Below are positions 17,851 through 26,209 of a stretch of DNA of 64,000 nucleotides, one piece after another; within the stretch, counting starts at the first letter, position 1, and every line of letters starts with the position of its first letter. The stretch covers positions 248,001 to 312,000 of the forward strand of contig NZ_CP132342.1 of NCBI RefSeq assembly GCF_040529055.1, in the 5' to 3' direction. Source of the DNA: Xanthomonas sontii (GTDB lineage Bacteria; Pseudomonadota; Gammaproteobacteria; Xanthomonadales; Xanthomonadaceae). The translations under genes were made by a program, and so were the position numbers. Under the pieces are notes generated by a model, which was not told the origin of the DNA, did not search any database, and was given only the letters and a program-made list of their open reading frames with translations.

Positions 17851-18336
17851 CTACATCAGGTCCGAGTAATCGCCGATCTGATTGCAGATCTCCACAGGCG
17901 GCTCGGCCAACTCCACCAACCGGCGCTTGCGGGCCGCTGTGTCGCTCTTCGGCGACACGATGCGATACAGCAGATACAGGCGGCCCTGCACCTGCCAAAG
18001 ACCAAACGTAGAGAGCTCGGAGAACTGGTATGCCGTGTCGTCCAGCCGATGTGCAGTGAAGTTGCACTCAGCGTAGCTACCCGACCCACAACTGGCATCG
18101 AGCGATCGCGAGCCGCCTGTTCCTCGCAGGTCGAAATGATAGGTCACCCCCACCTCGCTCCCTATGATCGTTGGCGTGATCTGCTGCGCGGACAACGATC
18201 CCCCACTACCCCAATCGGCGGCTTGCTTACAGATTGCGTCTCCAGAGACTGCTGCCACAGCTTCGCTGGTAGAGACGTTGGCGCATCCGACCAAAAAGAA
18301 GCCGGTCAGCCCCAGCCAACAGCTTAGTTTCGCCAT
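17851..18336 (-). CDS. Hypothetical lipoprotein
   Basis: 161 residues from the ATG at 18336, with a GAGGGGGCG site directly upstream. A lipobox is clear (GFFLVGC, Cys near residue 18). The mature part has four Cys residues that could form disulfides (ICKQ, ASCGSGSYAEC, EICNQ), with a predicted all-beta middle (TYHFDLRG, SELSTFGLWQVQGRLYLLY). No family recognised. It sits between the two HExxH paralogues, 115 bases before the first and 128 bases after the second on the minus strand, so the three may share a transcript or function (inference). Confidence 0.65.
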   Translation of the reverse strand: MAKLSCWLGLTGFFLVGCANVSTSEAVAAVSGDAICKQAADWGSGGSLSAQQITPTIIGSEVGVTYHFDLRGTGGSRSLDASCGSGSYAECNFTAHRLDDTAYQFSELSTFGLWQVQGRLYLLYRIVSPKSDTAARKRRLVELAEPPVEICNQIGDYSDLM

Positions 18337-18464
18337 CGCCCCCTCCCGCTCCGGCGCCAGTGAAATAGCAGGTCTGGTTGACCTCCCACCAAAACGTAGC
18401 CGAGCGCGTGGAGCACTGTCCATCTCCGTCAGCTTGAACTGGCCTGCCAAGGGCCGCTTCTGGC

Positions 18465-19313
18465 TCACTCCAGGGCCGACTGGCAGAAGTGCGCCATCGC
18501 TAGCCCTTCAGGTGCGTCTTTGGTCACCATCCCATCCCGCATGAATTGCATGAAGTCTTTCGTCGCCAAAATGCCCGCAGCGTTCGACGCATTGACACTG
18601 TCAGAAATGCCTTCGGCATGCTGCGGAAACGCAATGGAAGGCAGATCCTCGCTCCTCACCCATCCCAGTGCCTGCAGTTGCGCGCATGCACCCATCGTGT
18701 AAGCCAGGCGCTCTTCCTTCTGCATCTCGGACGTCGTGCCACTGAGGCCCCGCAGCAGGTGGAATGTTTCGTGAGCCGTCGTGGAGACGATATTCGCGAC
18801 AACCAGATCGCGTTCCTTGTCCAGGGCGAATGCATAACGCGCGCTCGCGCTAGCCGTGGTTGCCAGCGATGACGTCCGGGCAATGAGTTGTTGACCGGGA
18901 CTGATCAGATCCACCGTCAGCTTCAATTCCAGGTCGGGCAAGTCGGACGCAGCGACGGCGTACTGAAGTGCCGCCAGCACTGCAACACAGGCAGGCGCAG
19001 CATAGGGCTCTGCACTCTCCTGTCGTCGCAAGGCGACGTGCAGCGTTCCGCTGCGACACTCGTCAGTGACAGCGAACTTTTCGGCCGCGCGTGCGCTACC
19101 AGGCAACACGCTCACGGTTCTGACCACGAACACCGGCCCGATCCTGGTCACCGCCGTGGCGTGCGCGCCCTCTTTGGCGATCAAGTTGGCAGGTGGCGCC
19201 TCGATCGAGGTGCAGGCAGGCAACAGCAAAAGCGCCGTGGCCAGTGCGATGGCGCAGACGTGCCACCGCGCCGCACGCGGCGCATGCCGTATCAGCGCGA
19301 CGTTGATGGCCAC
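18465..19313 (-). CDS. Putative zinc metallopeptidase lipoprotein, HExxH-x14-E (paralogue 2)
   Basis: About 282 residues if the GTG at 19313 is the start; this overlaps the S41 protease gene by 22 bases, suggesting translational coupling. A lipoprotein signal follows (ALLLLPAC, lipobox Cys about residue 34). HETFH is at about residues 181-185 and a Glu follows at the same offset as in paralogue 1 (KEERLAYTMGACAQLQALG). Both motifs and the C-terminal DGMVTKDAPxGLAMAxxC resemble its neighbour at 16911. The function is unknown; peptidase activity is inferred from the motif only. The start codon is uncertain because no strong ribosome site is visible. Confidence 0.6.
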   Translation of the reverse strand: MAINVALIRHAPRAARWHVCAIALATALLLLPACTSIEAPPANLIAKEGAHATAVTRIGPVFVVRTVSVLPGSARAAEKFAVTDECRSGTLHVALRRQESAEPYAAPACVAVLAALQYAVAASDLPDLELKLTVDLISPGQQLIARTSSLATTASASARYAFALDKERDLVVANIVSTTAHETFHLLRGLSGTTSEMQKEERLAYTMGACAQLQALGWVRSEDLPSIAFPQHAEGISDSVNASNAAGILATKDFMQFMRDGMVTKDAPEGLAMAHFCQSALE

Positions 19314-21028
19314 TGCTGGCTCAGCGCCGCCACCGCGCGTTCGAGTACGGGGTCCTTGCCGTCGCGTAGGTCGGTGCGGGTCGATGCGGCCACGATGTCC
19401 GGCAGCACGCCAACGCCGACGAAGTCGGTGCCGTTGGGGTAGCTGTCGCGTTTGACGCAGATCCGCGCCGAACCGCCGCCGGGCAGGGCCAGCAGCAACG
19501 GCTGGCCGGTGCTCCCGCCGGTCGCCTGCCCCACCAATGGGCCGCGCCGCATCAGCCGGAATACCGCCGCTGTGTCCTCGCCGGCGGAGAACGTCCCCGC
19601 ATCCACCAGCATCACCACCGGGCCGGAATAGGCGTTCGGTTCGGGTGCCACCGGCTCTTGTTGCACCGGCCGCCACTCGATCAGCCTGGCCCCGCGTGCC
19701 TGCGCCAGCGACGAGCCGTTGTCGCGCTCGACAGAGCGCAGCGATGGCAGCGGCGCCGCGGCGACGTAGCGCAGGATCTGCAAGCCGAACCACGTGTTGC
19801 CGCCACCATTGCCGCGCAGGTCCAGGATCAGTCCGCGCGCGGCACGCACGCGCGGCAGTGCCTGCTTGAGCGCCTGCAGGCCGGCATCGTTCTCCAACTG
19901 CGGCACACGCAGCACCGCCACGCCATCGCGGCGAATGCGCAGCAGCGGCGCCTCCGGCACCTTCAGCGTGGTATAGCCGCTGCGCGCGGCACGCACCTCG
20001 CTGCGGCGCCCGTCGACGTGCTCCACCGACAGCCGCACCGGGGTGGCGGCATCGCCAGTAAGCAAGGCATAGGTATACATGCGCAGTTGCAGGTCTTGCG
20101 GGGTGGAGCTGCTGAGCTGCGGACGCACCACCCGCTGCGCGTACTGCTCCACCGGCTCGCCGTCGATCGCGAGGATGCGGTCGCCGCGTGCCACCCCTTG
20201 GCGGCGCAGCGCGGCATCACTGACCGAGGTCACCACCACCTCCCCGTCCAGCCAGGCCGTCCGCAGCCCGGGACGGGCATACCAATGGTCCTCCAGCTCC
20301 TTGGGCGGCAGGATCCCGGTGTGTCCGTCGTGCAACTGCGCCAGGAAGCGCGCCAGCACGCGGTAGTAAGCGTCGGTATCCGCCGCACGCTGGACCAGTG
20401 GCAGCGTCTCCAGGTACAGGCGGTCCCAGTCCAAGTCGGGCACGTGGTCGAACCAGACGAAGCGCTCGCGCGCGGCCATCCACACCTGCGACAACCCGGC
20501 CACGCGCTGGGCTTCTGTCAGCTGCACGGCGTAAGGCACCGCGATCGAGGGCGCCGTGGCATCGCGCACCGCCAGCGCTTCGTGGCGCCGGACCTCGGCC
20601 AGGCGCGGGTCGTCCAGCAACGCCGCCGTCGCCGGATCCTTGTCCACCACGAAGTCGATCAGCCCCTCATGCCAGGACATCGCGTCCAGGGCGCGCCACG
20701 CCGCCACCGCCGCGTCGCGGTCGCCGAGCCACACCTGCACCCGCACCAGATCGCCTAGCAGGTTCAGGCGGCGGAAGCGCAGCGTCTTGCTGCCCTCGGC
20801 GAGCGCTGCAACCGTCGGATCGTCGAGATACTGCAAGCCCTGCTGCAGGGCATCGCGTGCCTGCAGCAGGTCATCACGCGTGCTCTTGGCGCCGTGCTCG
20901 CTGAGCTGACTGGCCCGGTCGCGGAAAGCGGTGGCCCGCGCATAGGCCTGATCGGCTGGCGTTTCCGCCGCCCCCACCGACGGCAACAGCAGCAACCACA
21001 ACAGCGCACCCCATCCGTAGCTTCGCAT
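19292..21028 (-). CDS. S41-family periplasmic protease with PDZ domain
   Basis: 578 residues from the ATG at 21028 (GAGGGTGCG upstream); signal peptide ends VGAAET. Layout: a helical N-terminal region to about residue 190, a PDZ-like segment (GVARGDRILAIDGEPVEQY), then the S41 tail-specific protease core with DLRGNGGGNTWFG, VDAGTFSAGEDTA (nucleophile Ser) and GGSTGQPLLLALPGG. It resembles the C-terminal processing protease/Tricorn-core family, which cuts unfolded or C-terminally exposed chains in the envelope. Its 3' end overlaps the HExxH lipoprotein gene. Confidence 0.87.
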   Translation of the reverse strand: MRSYGWGALLWLLLLPSVGAAETPADQAYARATAFRDRASQLSEHGAKSTRDDLLQARDALQQGLQYLDDPTVAALAEGSKTLRFRRLNLLGDLVRVQVWLGDRDAAVAAWRALDAMSWHEGLIDFVVDKDPATAALLDDPRLAEVRRHEALAVRDATAPSIAVPYAVQLTEAQRVAGLSQVWMAARERFVWFDHVPDLDWDRLYLETLPLVQRAADTDAYYRVLARFLAQLHDGHTGILPPKELEDHWYARPGLRTAWLDGEVVVTSVSDAALRRQGVARGDRILAIDGEPVEQYAQRVVRPQLSSSTPQDLQLRMYTYALLTGDAATPVRLSVEHVDGRRSEVRAARSGYTTLKVPEAPLLRIRRDGVAVLRVPQLENDAGLQALKQALPRVRAARGLILDLRGNGGGNTWFGLQILRYVAAAPLPSLRSVERDNGSSLAQARGARLIEWRPVQQEPVAPEPNAYSGPVVMLVDAGTFSAGEDTAAVFRLMRRGPLVGQATGGSTGQPLLLALPGGGSARICVKRDSYPNGTDFVGVGVLPDIVAASTRTDLRDGKDPVLERAVAALSQQWPSTSR

Positions 21029-21250
21029 CGCACCCTCGCGCTCGAGTGTTTGAATCGCAGGCCGCAGTATCGGGCATCTGGCGCGCACGAGCATCTGGAC
21101 GACGCTGGGCCGCTGCGGCGACCACGCGGCAAGAGTCTGTCATGAGCCGCGCTCCCCTTTGCCTGGTTCTTCGCCAGGGGGTGAACAGCGATCCACTACC
21201 GGCATCGCGCCCCTGGCGCATGCAGCGCCAGACGATTGAGCGCGTGATTC

Positions 21251-21844
21251 CTAATCGCACTCCTTGGATGCCGGCGCCACCTCGACCGGGGTCACTTGTC
21301 CATCCGGGTTCACGCGATTGACCGCCAGTACACAGACCGAATTGCGGAAATCGAGGTTCAACGCAACCTCGTAGTCGGCGCCCGCCTGCGGAACGAACGT
21401 CGATGTCAGCAAGGCGCCGCAGTTCCATCCCATGTGGACGCCTGTCGCCTGGCTCCAGTGCGCAGGCGAACCGGCGCCGGCTTCCACGACAACGGGCTTC
21501 CCTGCGTCCAGCGCAAGCTCTTTGTAGAACGGCTTGGAGCCGATCATCTTGCGGTCCTGCAGGTTCCTTGTGTTCTGCGTCTCCGGGATGCCAATCCCCT
21601 CGTTCTTCACCGAGCCAAACAGGGAACCGAACGCAGTACCAAGCGATCCGGATACGCGGATCTTTTCGCCGTACTTGGCCGTGCACACGGCATCCTTGTA
21701 CAACACGATGCCAACACCATTCTGACCAAACAGGCGAATCCGCGCGCCGGCAGAGGCCGCTTGCGGCGCAGGCTCCTGGCACAAGGCAGGCATCGCATAT
21801 GCGCTGGCGAGCAGTGCCAGCAAAATTCCATTACGTACTTTCAA
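21251..21844 (-). CDS. Secreted hypothetical protein with TTG start
   Basis: 197 residues. The only start that keeps the signal peptide (ILLALLASAYAMPALC) is a TTG at 21844; an AGGGG ribosome site lies seven bases before it, and an out-of-frame ATG nearby stops at once. The mature protein is Gly-rich with repeated short strands and three Cys residues near the ends (VCTAKY, NCGALL, SVCVLAV, KECD). The family was not recognised. It is probably a periplasmic or outer-membrane associated beta-rich protein. The 295-base region downstream to 22139 on the other side of its promoter shows no gene. Confidence 0.6.
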   Translation of the reverse strand: MKVRNGILLALLASAYAMPALCQEPAPQAASAGARIRLFGQNGVGIVLYKDAVCTAKYGEKIRVSGSLGTAFGSLFGSVKNEGIGIPETQNTRNLQDRKMIGSKPFYKELALDAGKPVVVEAGAGSPAHWSQATGVHMGWNCGALLTSTFVPQAGADYEVALNLDFRNSVCVLAVNRVNPDGQVTPVEVAPASKECD

Positions 21845-22139
21845 AGCATTCCCCTGTTGGGTCGATGGTTTCTCAGACAGCCACGCATAGCGGCAGAAGC
21901 CGGCGTTTCTTGACGCAGTTTTCCTAAAAATTTCTTGTAATCCGACCTAGCGCACGCCAACTCAGTGAATCGCTCCTCCGGCTGCATTGCTGGCTGCCCC
22001 GATCGTACCGCGCATGTCACTCGTCACCGGGATGATCTGCCATCGGTGGCGATGGACCAGCGCCGCCACGCTCCTGCTTGACGCAAGATCGCGTCGCCGG
22101 CTAAAGAGCGCTCATCGAAGTCATAGCTGACGAACCGAC

Positions 22140-22931
22140 ATGCCAACGACGTTTCCTGGGAAGAGGGGGTGGCTAGCTGGCGTTGCAATCGCGCTGCTGG
22201 CCACCGCCACCTGTTTGGCACAGCAACCTGGCTTGCAGCCCGCAATCGCCCCTACCACGCATACCGCGGCCGATAGCCCCTTGCCGCCGGGCGAATACAT
22301 CACAGGTAAGGGATGGGGTCGCCTGCTGATCGAGCAGCAGAACGGCACATTGACCTTCTCCCTGGAAAGCACCACGGGGGAAGACGTGTGCGAGCTGAAT
22401 GGCGCGATAGAGGGACACACCGGCGTCGCCAAGGGGAACAAGGGCCAACCCACCTGCCAGGTGAAGTTCGCCAGTACGCCGCAGGGCATTGACGTAGCGG
22501 CTGCCACGCCCGCCGAATGCAAGACGTTCTGCGGCTACAACGGGGATTTCGAGGCGCCCTACCTGCGGGTCAAGGATGGCTGTGGCCGGGACGAACTGGA
22601 CCGCACACGGACGACCTTCAAGCGCCTCTACGATGCGAAAGACTACAAGGCAGCGCTCGCCACCTTGTCGCCAGTCGTGCCGAATTGCCTGCCGACGCTG
22701 GAATGGGAAGACGAAGGTGCCATTCGCAACGATCTGGCTATCACCCAGTACAAGAATGGCCTGTATGCGCAATGCCTGGCCACACTCGACACCTATGCCG
22801 AGGACGCCGCCAAGGACGACGACGCGGCCGTGGAAGGATGGATGCCAATGCTGGCGGACCGCTACCTGGCCATCGTGCGGGCAGCGAGAACCAACATCGG
22901 CTTGTGCCGCAAAGGCGCAATGAAGCGCTAG
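22140..22931 (+). CDS. Exported Cys-containing hypothetical protein, possible inhibitor-like domain
   Basis: 263 residues with a signal peptide (GVAIALLATATCLAQQ). The first mature domain (about 45-145) is a compact beta domain with paired cysteines (CELNGAIEG, CQVKF, ECKTFCGYNGDFEAPYL), a pattern I associate with secreted lysozyme-inhibitor-like or LprI-like domains, but I cannot name it with confidence. A helical second domain follows, of tetratricopeptide-like character (KALATLSPVV, AITQYKNGLYAQCLATL). It converges on the XVIPCD effector gene. A role as an extra envelope defence protein is speculation. Confidence 0.55.
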   Translation: MPTTFPGKRGWLAGVAIALLATATCLAQQPGLQPAIAPTTHTAADSPLPPGEYITGKGWGRLLIEQQNGTLTFSLESTTGEDVCELNGAIEGHTGVAKGNKGQPTCQVKFASTPQGIDVAAATPAECKTFCGYNGDFEAPYLRVKDGCGRDELDRTRTTFKRLYDAKDYKAALATLSPVVPNCLPTLEWEDEGAIRNDLAITQYKNGLYAQCLATLDTYAEDAAKDDDAAVEGWMPMLADRYLAIVRAARTNIGLCRKGAMKR

Positions 22932-22959
22932 GCCTCAAAAGGAGTGGTGTAAGGAGGTC

Positions 22960-22996
22960 GCCCCGCATCCGCCATCAACAGCGACGGATGCGGGGC
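22960..22996. terminator. Bidirectional hairpin between convergent genes
   Basis: A perfect 12-bp inverted repeat (GCCCCGCATCCG ... CGGATGCGGGGC) with a 13-base loop sits between the convergent 22140 and 23011 genes. There is no T-tract on either side, so it may act as a Rho-assisted or weak terminator, or as a 3' end stabiliser. Confidence 0.5.
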
Positions 22997-23010
22997 TACC
23001 CTTAGAAGGG

Positions 23011-24654
23011 TCACCCCAGTGACTGCCCCTGGCTTCTGGACACCTCGCGCTGCTGTGTCATCGCTTGCTCCTGAGCGATGGCCTGGTTCGCCGCCATCAG
23101 CTTGGCATCTGACTGCTCGACCGGAGTCTGCATCGCCTGCTGCACTGGCACATGCGCGCGCAGGTGCGCAGGATCGTTCAATTCTCCTTGAACGGCGATA
23201 AGGCGTTCAGGCCCGGCGACAACATGATCCACCCTTGTCAGTGCATTGCCGGAGAGCGATGCACTGGAAACACTCGGATACTGATCTCCGTTGTCCTTGC
23301 ATGCGGCGAGAAGGCTCCTGCACAGGCGCTCGCTGTTCTCATCAAACGCCACGCCAGCCTGGCTTCCGAGCCGCTGCACTCCTTCTCTGATTTGCAGGAG
23401 CATTGCGTGATCAGGGTGCGCAGGATTGTCGGGGCCAGTTCGGCCACCGTGTTGCTGCGGAGCAGGCCGGAGTTCGGGTGCATGAGGATCCACATGCAGC
23501 AGCCGTTGCGTCTGGCCTCCCTGCTGCAGGTTGAGATCGGTGGTGCCATCGTGGTTTCGGGCGCGCGTCAGATTCTCGCGCGCGACAGAACTCCACTCAC
23601 CGTTCAAGAACGCATGGCCCTGCCCATGCTTGTTCCAATTGACCAGATCATTGCCTGCAGCATAGAAGCCCGGCCCATTGAAGCGCTCCGGATGCGCGCG
23701 GTCCGTGGGGCCGTACTGATGCGCCCCGCCTCTATCCAAGGCACCGATGAACTGCCCTGCGCGGTCTTCATGCAGGAACAAGTTCTTGATGACCGGATAC
23801 TCATGCGGCAAGTTCCGATGCAACCTATCCGCATTGAGGGTAGTTGGATTGACAAGTGGATCGGACAAAACACTTGCCCACGCTGTAGAGAGAGGACTTT
23901 CTGGATTTGCGTTGCGCAGCGCGTTGACGACAGCGGCACCTCTGAGTGCACCGTCGCGACCAGTTTCAAGGTAGTCCTGAGGCCCGGAAAGCCTTGGGCT
24001 CAAGCCATCGATAGCACCACTGACATCTGCCACAGAGTGGTACTGATTTCTTTCGATATTGCGGATCATAGGCGCGGTGAGCGCTTCATTTTGGTTGAAA
24101 GCTTTTCCAACCATTGCTGCCAATTTCACCTGGTCGTCCAACGAAGCGTTCTGATAGAGCTCGCTTCGCTCAAGGGGCGCAATCGCACGGCTCATGATCT
24201 TGTTGATCTGCGTAACATCCTGCTCATGTACCCAGCTGATACCCTCATCAGAAGAAAGGAAACCATCCAATCGCGACTTGACCTCCGCATCCAGAGGCCG
24301 CCCCAATTCCCTCTTGATCGCTCTGCCTTGGCGACCTAGATCCGCGATGGTCTGCGCCACCTGATCTTCGCTGAGTACACGCTGCGGCTGATTGATAGCC
24401 GCCCACCCCTGATAAGCGTTGACCAAATCCCTTGGGACGTTCTCACCATTAGGATCGCCAGGTTGATAGTGTTGGCCCAGGTCAACCTGAATAGTACCGA
24501 TGGTGTATCCACTATTGCCGGCTGGCTCGAGCCTTGGCGTTCTCGGATTATCTCCCGCTACTTCAAGTCGGTATGCGTCATAGCCGCCTTCAGACGTGAC
24601 CCCTACGGCGAAATAGAGTGTTGCGCGCAGCTCCTGATCCGTCAGCCTACTCAT
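23011..24654 (-). CDS. X-T4SS bacterial-killing effector with C-terminal XVIPCD
   Basis: 547 residues. The last ~140 residues match the Xanthomonadales VirD4-interacting conserved domain: HPDHAMLLQIREGVQRLG, ENSERLCRSLL, LTRVDHVV, AVQGELNDPAHLRAHV, then a Gln-rich tail. This signal sends effectors through the X-type type IV secretion system into rival bacteria. The N-terminal domain has TSEGGYDAY and GYTIGTIQVDLGQH, a Glu followed by a TIGT turn that recalls the lysozyme fold, so a peptidoglycan hydrolase toxin is likely (inference). The ATG overlaps the stop of the upstream lipoprotein gene as ATGA, behind a GGAGGA site, so effector and immunity are co-translated. The T4SS genes themselves are not in the window. 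Confidence 0.88.
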   Translation of the reverse strand: MSRLTDQELRATLYFAVGVTSEGGYDAYRLEVAGDNPRTPRLEPAGNSGYTIGTIQVDLGQHYQPGDPNGENVPRDLVNAYQGWAAINQPQRVLSEDQVAQTIADLGRQGRAIKRELGRPLDAEVKSRLDGFLSSDEGISWVHEQDVTQINKIMSRAIAPLERSELYQNASLDDQVKLAAMVGKAFNQNEALTAPMIRNIERNQYHSVADVSGAIDGLSPRLSGPQDYLETGRDGALRGAAVVNALRNANPESPLSTAWASVLSDPLVNPTTLNADRLHRNLPHEYPVIKNLFLHEDRAGQFIGALDRGGAHQYGPTDRAHPERFNGPGFYAAGNDLVNWNKHGQGHAFLNGEWSSVARENLTRARNHDGTTDLNLQQGGQTQRLLHVDPHAPELRPAPQQHGGRTGPDNPAHPDHAMLLQIREGVQRLGSQAGVAFDENSERLCRSLLAACKDNGDQYPSVSSASLSGNALTRVDHVVAGPERLIAVQGELNDPAHLRAHVPVQQAMQTPVEQSDAKLMAANQAIAQEQAMTQQREVSRSQGQSLG

Positions 24655-25133
24655 GGCTCTTCCTCCATGCATTTTGTATCAAATGGCACCTGATGCCCTT
24701 TGCTACTGGGATGCAGGGCGACATCCCGCTCGTAGCGGGGTCCAGACTTCTGGTAACGAACGAGCGCCCCCTTTTCGAGGGCGAAATAGTCTTCGACCCC
24801 AGAAAAAGCAGGGCAAACAGCGTAGCCAGCCTCTCCATCGTCGCTACAGTAGCGAACGTATAGCTTTGCCTCGCGCACTTCGCCCTCGAGCTTTCCGCCT
24901 CCCCCGCGCAGGTTTGTACCTTCGCTCCAATCACCGGTTACATGGTTACCACGCTGCTCCAGCGTGATGGCCAAAAAGTGCCCGGAGTCGCATTTTTTTG
25001 CATATCCCCATGCGCCGGCAAACGAGGGAGCTTTGGCCGTGGGTGCTGCGCTTGAGCAGGAAGTGACCAACGCCATGCTCGCCAACAGCAGCACACATAG
25101 CGACCGGAGGCGACAATTTTTCGGGTAAAACAT
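24651..25133 (-). CDS. Periplasmic immunity lipoprotein for the X-T4SS effector
   Basis: 160 residues. The ATG at 25133 has an ideal AAAGGAG site. The lipobox is near ALVTSC (Cys about residue 26). The mature domain is small and beta-rich with paired cysteines (AKKCDSGHFLAITLEQRGN, YVRYCSDDGEAGYAVC). Known X-Tfi immunity proteins are lipoproteins encoded directly upstream of, and overlapping, their XVIPCD effector; position, export signal and size all fit. It should bind the effector in the periplasm and protect the producer from its own or sister-cell attack. The specific fold was not identified. Confidence 0.82.
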   Translation of the reverse strand: MFYPKNCRLRSLCVLLLASMALVTSCSSAAPTAKAPSFAGAWGYAKKCDSGHFLAITLEQRGNHVTGDWSEGTNLRGGGGKLEGEVREAKLYVRYCSDDGEAGYAVCPAFSGVEDYFALEKGALVRYQKSGPRYERDVALHPSSKGHQVPFDTKCMEEEP

Positions 25134-25236
25134 CGGCAACTCCTTTGATTCGCTCTTCGTGACTCTGAAGGATGGTACGACGATATCAACAACACGGCCC
25201 GCGCACCAAAAAGGGAACAATAGATGCCTACCGCGA

Positions 25237-25836
25237 TCAGTTCAGCCGTCTGCTTAACGCAGACGGCGCACCCCAGGCCACCGCATAGACTGCTGGCGCC
25301 TCGCGCACGCGATTCGGCGCCGGTTCGCGCAGCGGCTGGCGCGTGATTTGCAGAAGCAGTTCGCGCACTTCGCTCGCTACAGCGCAGAGCGTATTGCCCA
25401 CATCGTGCGACGCTTGACCGGTATGCTCGGACTTATCGCCGGCCGCCACCATCCGGGCATTGGCAGAGACGGTCTCGGCCAGTTGAGTGAGCCTGTCCAC
25501 CTGCTCCTGCGTCACCCGGAATGGGCCGCTGCCGGCGTCCGGCGCTGCCTGGGCAGTGGCATCGGACCAGGCGCCGCGCGTGGTGTCGGTCCGCTGAGCG
25601 GGATAAGACAGCGCGCCCAGCACCAGGTCCACTTGCTCGGCCAGCAGCTCCAGGCAGAGCGCCAGTTCGCCCATGCCCACCTTGGGTTCGGCGGCGCGCT
25701 CCTCGGCCGGCGTGCGCGGCTGCGCCAGCCGGACCAGGAAGCGCACGTGATCGCGCAGCTTCGCCAGCCGGAACTGGCTGTCCTCCGGCAGGAAATAGCC
25801 GGGCATGTCGTCGTCGTCCAAACGGTCGTGCGCCAT
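25237..25836 (-). CDS. XAC0095-family protein
   Basis: 199 residues from the ATG at 25836 (GAGGAGG site). The segment GYFLPEDSQFRLAKLRDHVRFLVRLAQPRT is the signature of the XAC0095 family, a small cytosolic helical protein often found next to X-T4SS effector genes in Xanthomonas (from memory). The remainder is Ala-rich and helical with a likely disordered linker (about 85-110) and a C-terminal helix. It lies 103 bases upstream of the immunity gene on the same strand and may be part of the same killing locus, perhaps as a regulator or accessory protein; no function is established. Confidence 0.75.
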   Translation of the reverse strand: MAHDRLDDDDMPGYFLPEDSQFRLAKLRDHVRFLVRLAQPRTPAEERAAEPKVGMGELALCLELLAEQVDLVLGALSYPAQRTDTTRGAWSDATAQAAPDAGSGPFRVTQEQVDRLTQLAETVSANARMVAAGDKSEHTGQASHDVGNTLCAVASEVRELLLQITRQPLREPAPNRVREAPAVYAVAWGAPSALSRRLN

Positions 25837-25899
25837 CGTTGCCTCCTCGTTCCATGAAGGGGTCCGGCCGCCACGCATGGCGGACGGGAAGTCGGGAGG

Positions 25900-26110
25900 T
25901 TCGAAACCGCACAGAGCCGGCGGGCGTATTTCCCCGAAGGGTGTTGTATTAGCCGCCCTCCCGACGCAGGCATCGCGTCGGCTTGCGCCCGAGCTTCGGG
26001 CACAAAAAACCCACCGGTTTTTCGGAGGTGGGTACCGCTCTGTGGGGAGTTTCGACGCTCCTTGAAGAGGAGAGTGCTACTGCGCGCCATGGCGTGTCAA
26101 TAGCGATTTG
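25900..26110 (-). ncRNA. Phage-type structured RNA leader, C4/Icd-like (tentative)
   Basis: On the minus strand this stretch reads as several successive hairpins: one built on ACCCACC...GGTGGGT followed by six T, then GCCCGAAGCTCGGGC, then GACGC...GCGTC. The conceptual translation of parts of it (SVETPHRAVPTSEKPVG and DAMPASGG) matches small phage open frames I recall overlapping the C4 antisense RNA and Icd regions of P4-like elements. The match rests on memory and is tentative. No integrase or phage structural gene is present, so it would be a remnant or domesticated element. Confidence 0.35.
26004..26033 (-). terminator. Rho-independent terminator (minus strand)
   Basis: ACCCACC and GGTGGGT form a 7-bp stem around an A-rich loop, followed on the minus strand by TTTTTT. 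This is a clear intrinsic terminator. It ends a minus-strand transcript that starts between here and 26209, where no convincing protein gene is seen, which supports a short RNA. Confidence 0.65.
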
Positions 26111-26209
26111 TAGACCATGCATTGTGCAATCGGATTGCTCTAGCGCGATGTCAGTGGCTACGGAATACTTGCTGCAGACAGCCTCAGCTGGACGCTCGAA
26201 GGTAGAGAC

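Noticed and set aside
26004..26033. tRNA or attachment site near the AT-rich block
   Set aside because: No cloverleaf or flanking direct repeat could be found. The structure here is a terminator.
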